A stretch of 64,000 bases of DNA, from positions 4,258,501-4,322,500 of the forward strand of contig JAQQWL010000006.1 of assembly GCA_038363925.1 (NCBI GenBank). Reading direction: 5' to 3'. The stretch's first letter is position 1, and each line of letters begins with the position of its first letter. Positions 61,999 to 64,000 of the stretch are shown in pieces. The stretch is from Apiospora phragmitis. Lineage: Eukaryota > Ascomycota > Sordariomycetes > Amphisphaeriales > Apiosporaceae. The notes under the pieces are model-generated. The model saw only the letters and a program-made list of their open reading frames with translations. It ran no database searches and had not been told where the DNA came from. Made by a program: the position numbers and the translations under genes.

Positions 61999-64000
61999 TT
62001 TTAATTACTTTTATTTTTATAAATTATTATTTAAACTTTTAAATAATAATATTATAAGAATTATATCTATACCTAGCCTTAATAATACCGTCCGATAAGG
62101 AAAAACTCTTATTACCACCTCTAGTACTTCTTAACGAGACCCTGTTATAGATATCGATAATAATGATAATAATAACGAGCTTATATAATAAACGCTAGCT
62201 AAACGAATTAAAAAATTCGAATAAAAGAGCGTTAATTATTAGTATTATTATGTTAAGTTCGAAAAAGAGCGTAACGAACTCTTAATTAAAGGTATTTTAA
62301 AATAGATACTTTATAATATTAATGAGCTACGCGAAGAGGTACGTTTTTTTTATATAGCTATTAATATTATTTAAACCCTTATCGCGTTAAAAAAAGAGTA
62401 TAAAAATTAATACGTTAACTTTTTTTAATAAAATAAGCGGAAATTTCCGAAGCTTTTTTATTTAGGTTAAAGCTTATTAATAATTTTATAAAGGGACGTT
62501 TTAAAACTTTATTTAATAAATTATTTACGTTATTTTATTTTTTAAAAGTAAGGTATTCGCTTAATTCGAACTTTATTTAAACGAACTCGTAAAAAACGAT
62601 TAATAAGTTAAGCTATATTATATAGAAGTATAACGTATTTTCGAAAGTTACGACGGCTTCGAATAAGTCTTTAAGTTACTTTTTTAAGACCCCGACAAAA
62701 AGCGATAGGCGGAGAGGGAACTTAAAACCTTTAAGTAAAAAGGATTAGCCGCTTTTTATATAACCGAATTCCGGTATATTATAGCTCGACTAAATTATAC
62801 CGAAGCTATAAAAATTATAATATATTATTAAGGATTAAAAGATAATGTTAAGGATAAACTTAGCCGGTTTAACGCCCTTAATAATTTCTTTTTATATATA
62901 AAATTTATTATTAAGATTAATATTTGTATATACGAGCGATACCGTGAAAAGCAGGGCGGATTTTAGCGGTAAATTAATCGAATTTAAGCTAATACGGGGC
63001 GATTACGTTAATATAATTATATATTATTTAAAAATATTACGGCGTATAGTTATTATAATAAACCTATAAACCTTAATATTATTAAATATAATAAATAAAA
63101 TAAGAAGTTATATAATACTTGTTATAATTATTAAAAACTAGGATATTATATTCGAAAATATTAAGTATTAAAAAAAGATTTTTAACGAATTTTAAAAAAA
63201 TAATATATTAATATTATTAAAATAAAAAATGTTTTTATAATAGTTATTAAAAATAATAGCGTTATTATTAAATATAGTAGTTTATTTTAAATAGTTTATT
63301 ATAATGATAGGTATATTTTTTATTTAATAAATAAGGAAAATATTAGATAATACTTTAAAGCCTTAAAAAACGAAGAGGACTATAGCTGAAACGTCGCGAT
63401 AATACGAAAGGAGTAACTTTTTCTTTATAACGAAAATAGTAATTCGATGAATAATATTATAAGTTAATTAAAATAATTAATAAATTACGAATATTTAATA
63501 AATATATTAATAAACGAGTTAATAAACGAGATCGTTAAAATTAAAAACTTTAAAATTAACGGGTGGTTAATTATTTTTAATATTTTTTACCCCGATTCGA
63601 AATATTTATATTAAATATTTATTACGGCCGGTTTTAATTAAAGAATTTACGGTAATTACGTAATAAAGAATAATTTATAAATCTCCTTTATTTACGAGAA
63701 ATATTTTACGCTTTTATAAATCTCGTGTATATATAATATTTATATAAAACACTTTATAAAAAAGCTCGAATACGAGTAGTTTCCTTGAAGGATTGGTAAG
63801 CAACCTATTACGTAATTATACCTAAATTATATTATCGAAAAAATCCGAACGTCGATCTTAAACGGACGACGCGCGTATTTATTAATATAAAAAGATTTAT
63901 AATAGTTACGATAATATTATTTAAAAGGACGAGATTAGAGGGAGTATTTCGAGAATTAATGTTTTAAATACGTTTAAAAAAAATCGCGAGCTTATAAACG
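61318..64000 (+). mobile_element. Gypsy LTR retrotransposon family 1, copy III (5' part, runs off the window)
   Basis: The 5' LTR begins TGTTACAACCCGACCTAACC directly after CTAAC, the presumed target duplication. Gag follows in the same order as copy I, with the zinc knuckle near 63105-63165 reading NTCYNY, stop, KLGYYIRKY. The protease/RT part is cut by the window end. Strongly RIP-mutated apart from the first ~350 bp of the LTR. Confidence 0.9.

Noticed and set aside
41800..64000. Possible regional centromere, because of long AT-rich RIPed retroelements
   Set aside because: Sequence alone cannot show it; such blocks are also common in subtelomeric and accessory regions, and gene islands are interspersed.
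1..64000. Starship-type giant element carrying the HET genes
   Set aside because: No tyrosine-recombinase captain (DUF3435) or matching outer borders were seen in the window.

Overview
The window looks like a filamentous ascomycete (Pezizomycotina, probably Sordariomycetes) chromosome. It alternates between GC-balanced gene islands and very AT-rich blocks that carry the signature of repeat-induced point mutation (RIP). Evidence for the lineage: short 50-90 nt GT-AG introns with CTGAC-like branch sites, a Zn2Cys6/fungal_trans regulator, two HET-domain (heterokaryon incompatibility) genes, a fungal P450, and Gypsy, Copia and Fot1/Pogo-type transposons. In the AT blocks the mutations are C-to-T and G-to-A, CpA/TpG is depleted, and the transposon reading frames are full of stops. 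No tRNA, rRNA or CRISPR was seen.

Layout. 1-6,220 is gene island 1: a five-exon LRR protein with an RGG tail, a small membrane protein on the minus strand, and a broken HET gene. 6,230-16,690 is RIP block 1: a Pogo transposase fragment, a Gypsy element (8,116-14,491) with two further layers of insertions, and an inverted Fot1/Pogo copy. 16,698-27,235 is gene island 2: a MITE-like element, a Zn2Cys6 regulator, a broken HET gene, a three-TM membrane protein and smaller weakly supported genes. 27,238-38,675 is RIP block 2, which is one Pogo/Tan1-like DNA transposon split by a 7.7-kb Gypsy element and by a Fot1/Pogo copy. 38,678-41,880 is a 3-kb island holding a single cytochrome P450. 41,911-64,000 is RIP block 3: a 5.6-kb element with ~0.62-kb terminal inverted repeats, two more Fot1/Pogo copies, a full Gypsy element in reverse, a Copia remnant, and the 5' part of a third Gypsy copy running off the end.

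The mobile elements can be delimited to the base because target-site duplications survive. In two Gypsy copies the two TSDs differ by a single RIP-type transition. The window holds five full-length copies of one 1.86-kb Fot1/Pogo element, three of one Gypsy family, one of a related Gypsy, and five solo-LTR-like 207-bp repeats.

The genes do not form an obvious pathway. They are typical accessory fungal functions (allorecognition-type HET, regulator, P450, membrane proteins). A recurrent oddity is that five of the genes carry single-base frame breaks, several at short G or C runs. Either the accessory genes are decaying or the assembly holds uncorrected indels; the sequence alone cannot decide.
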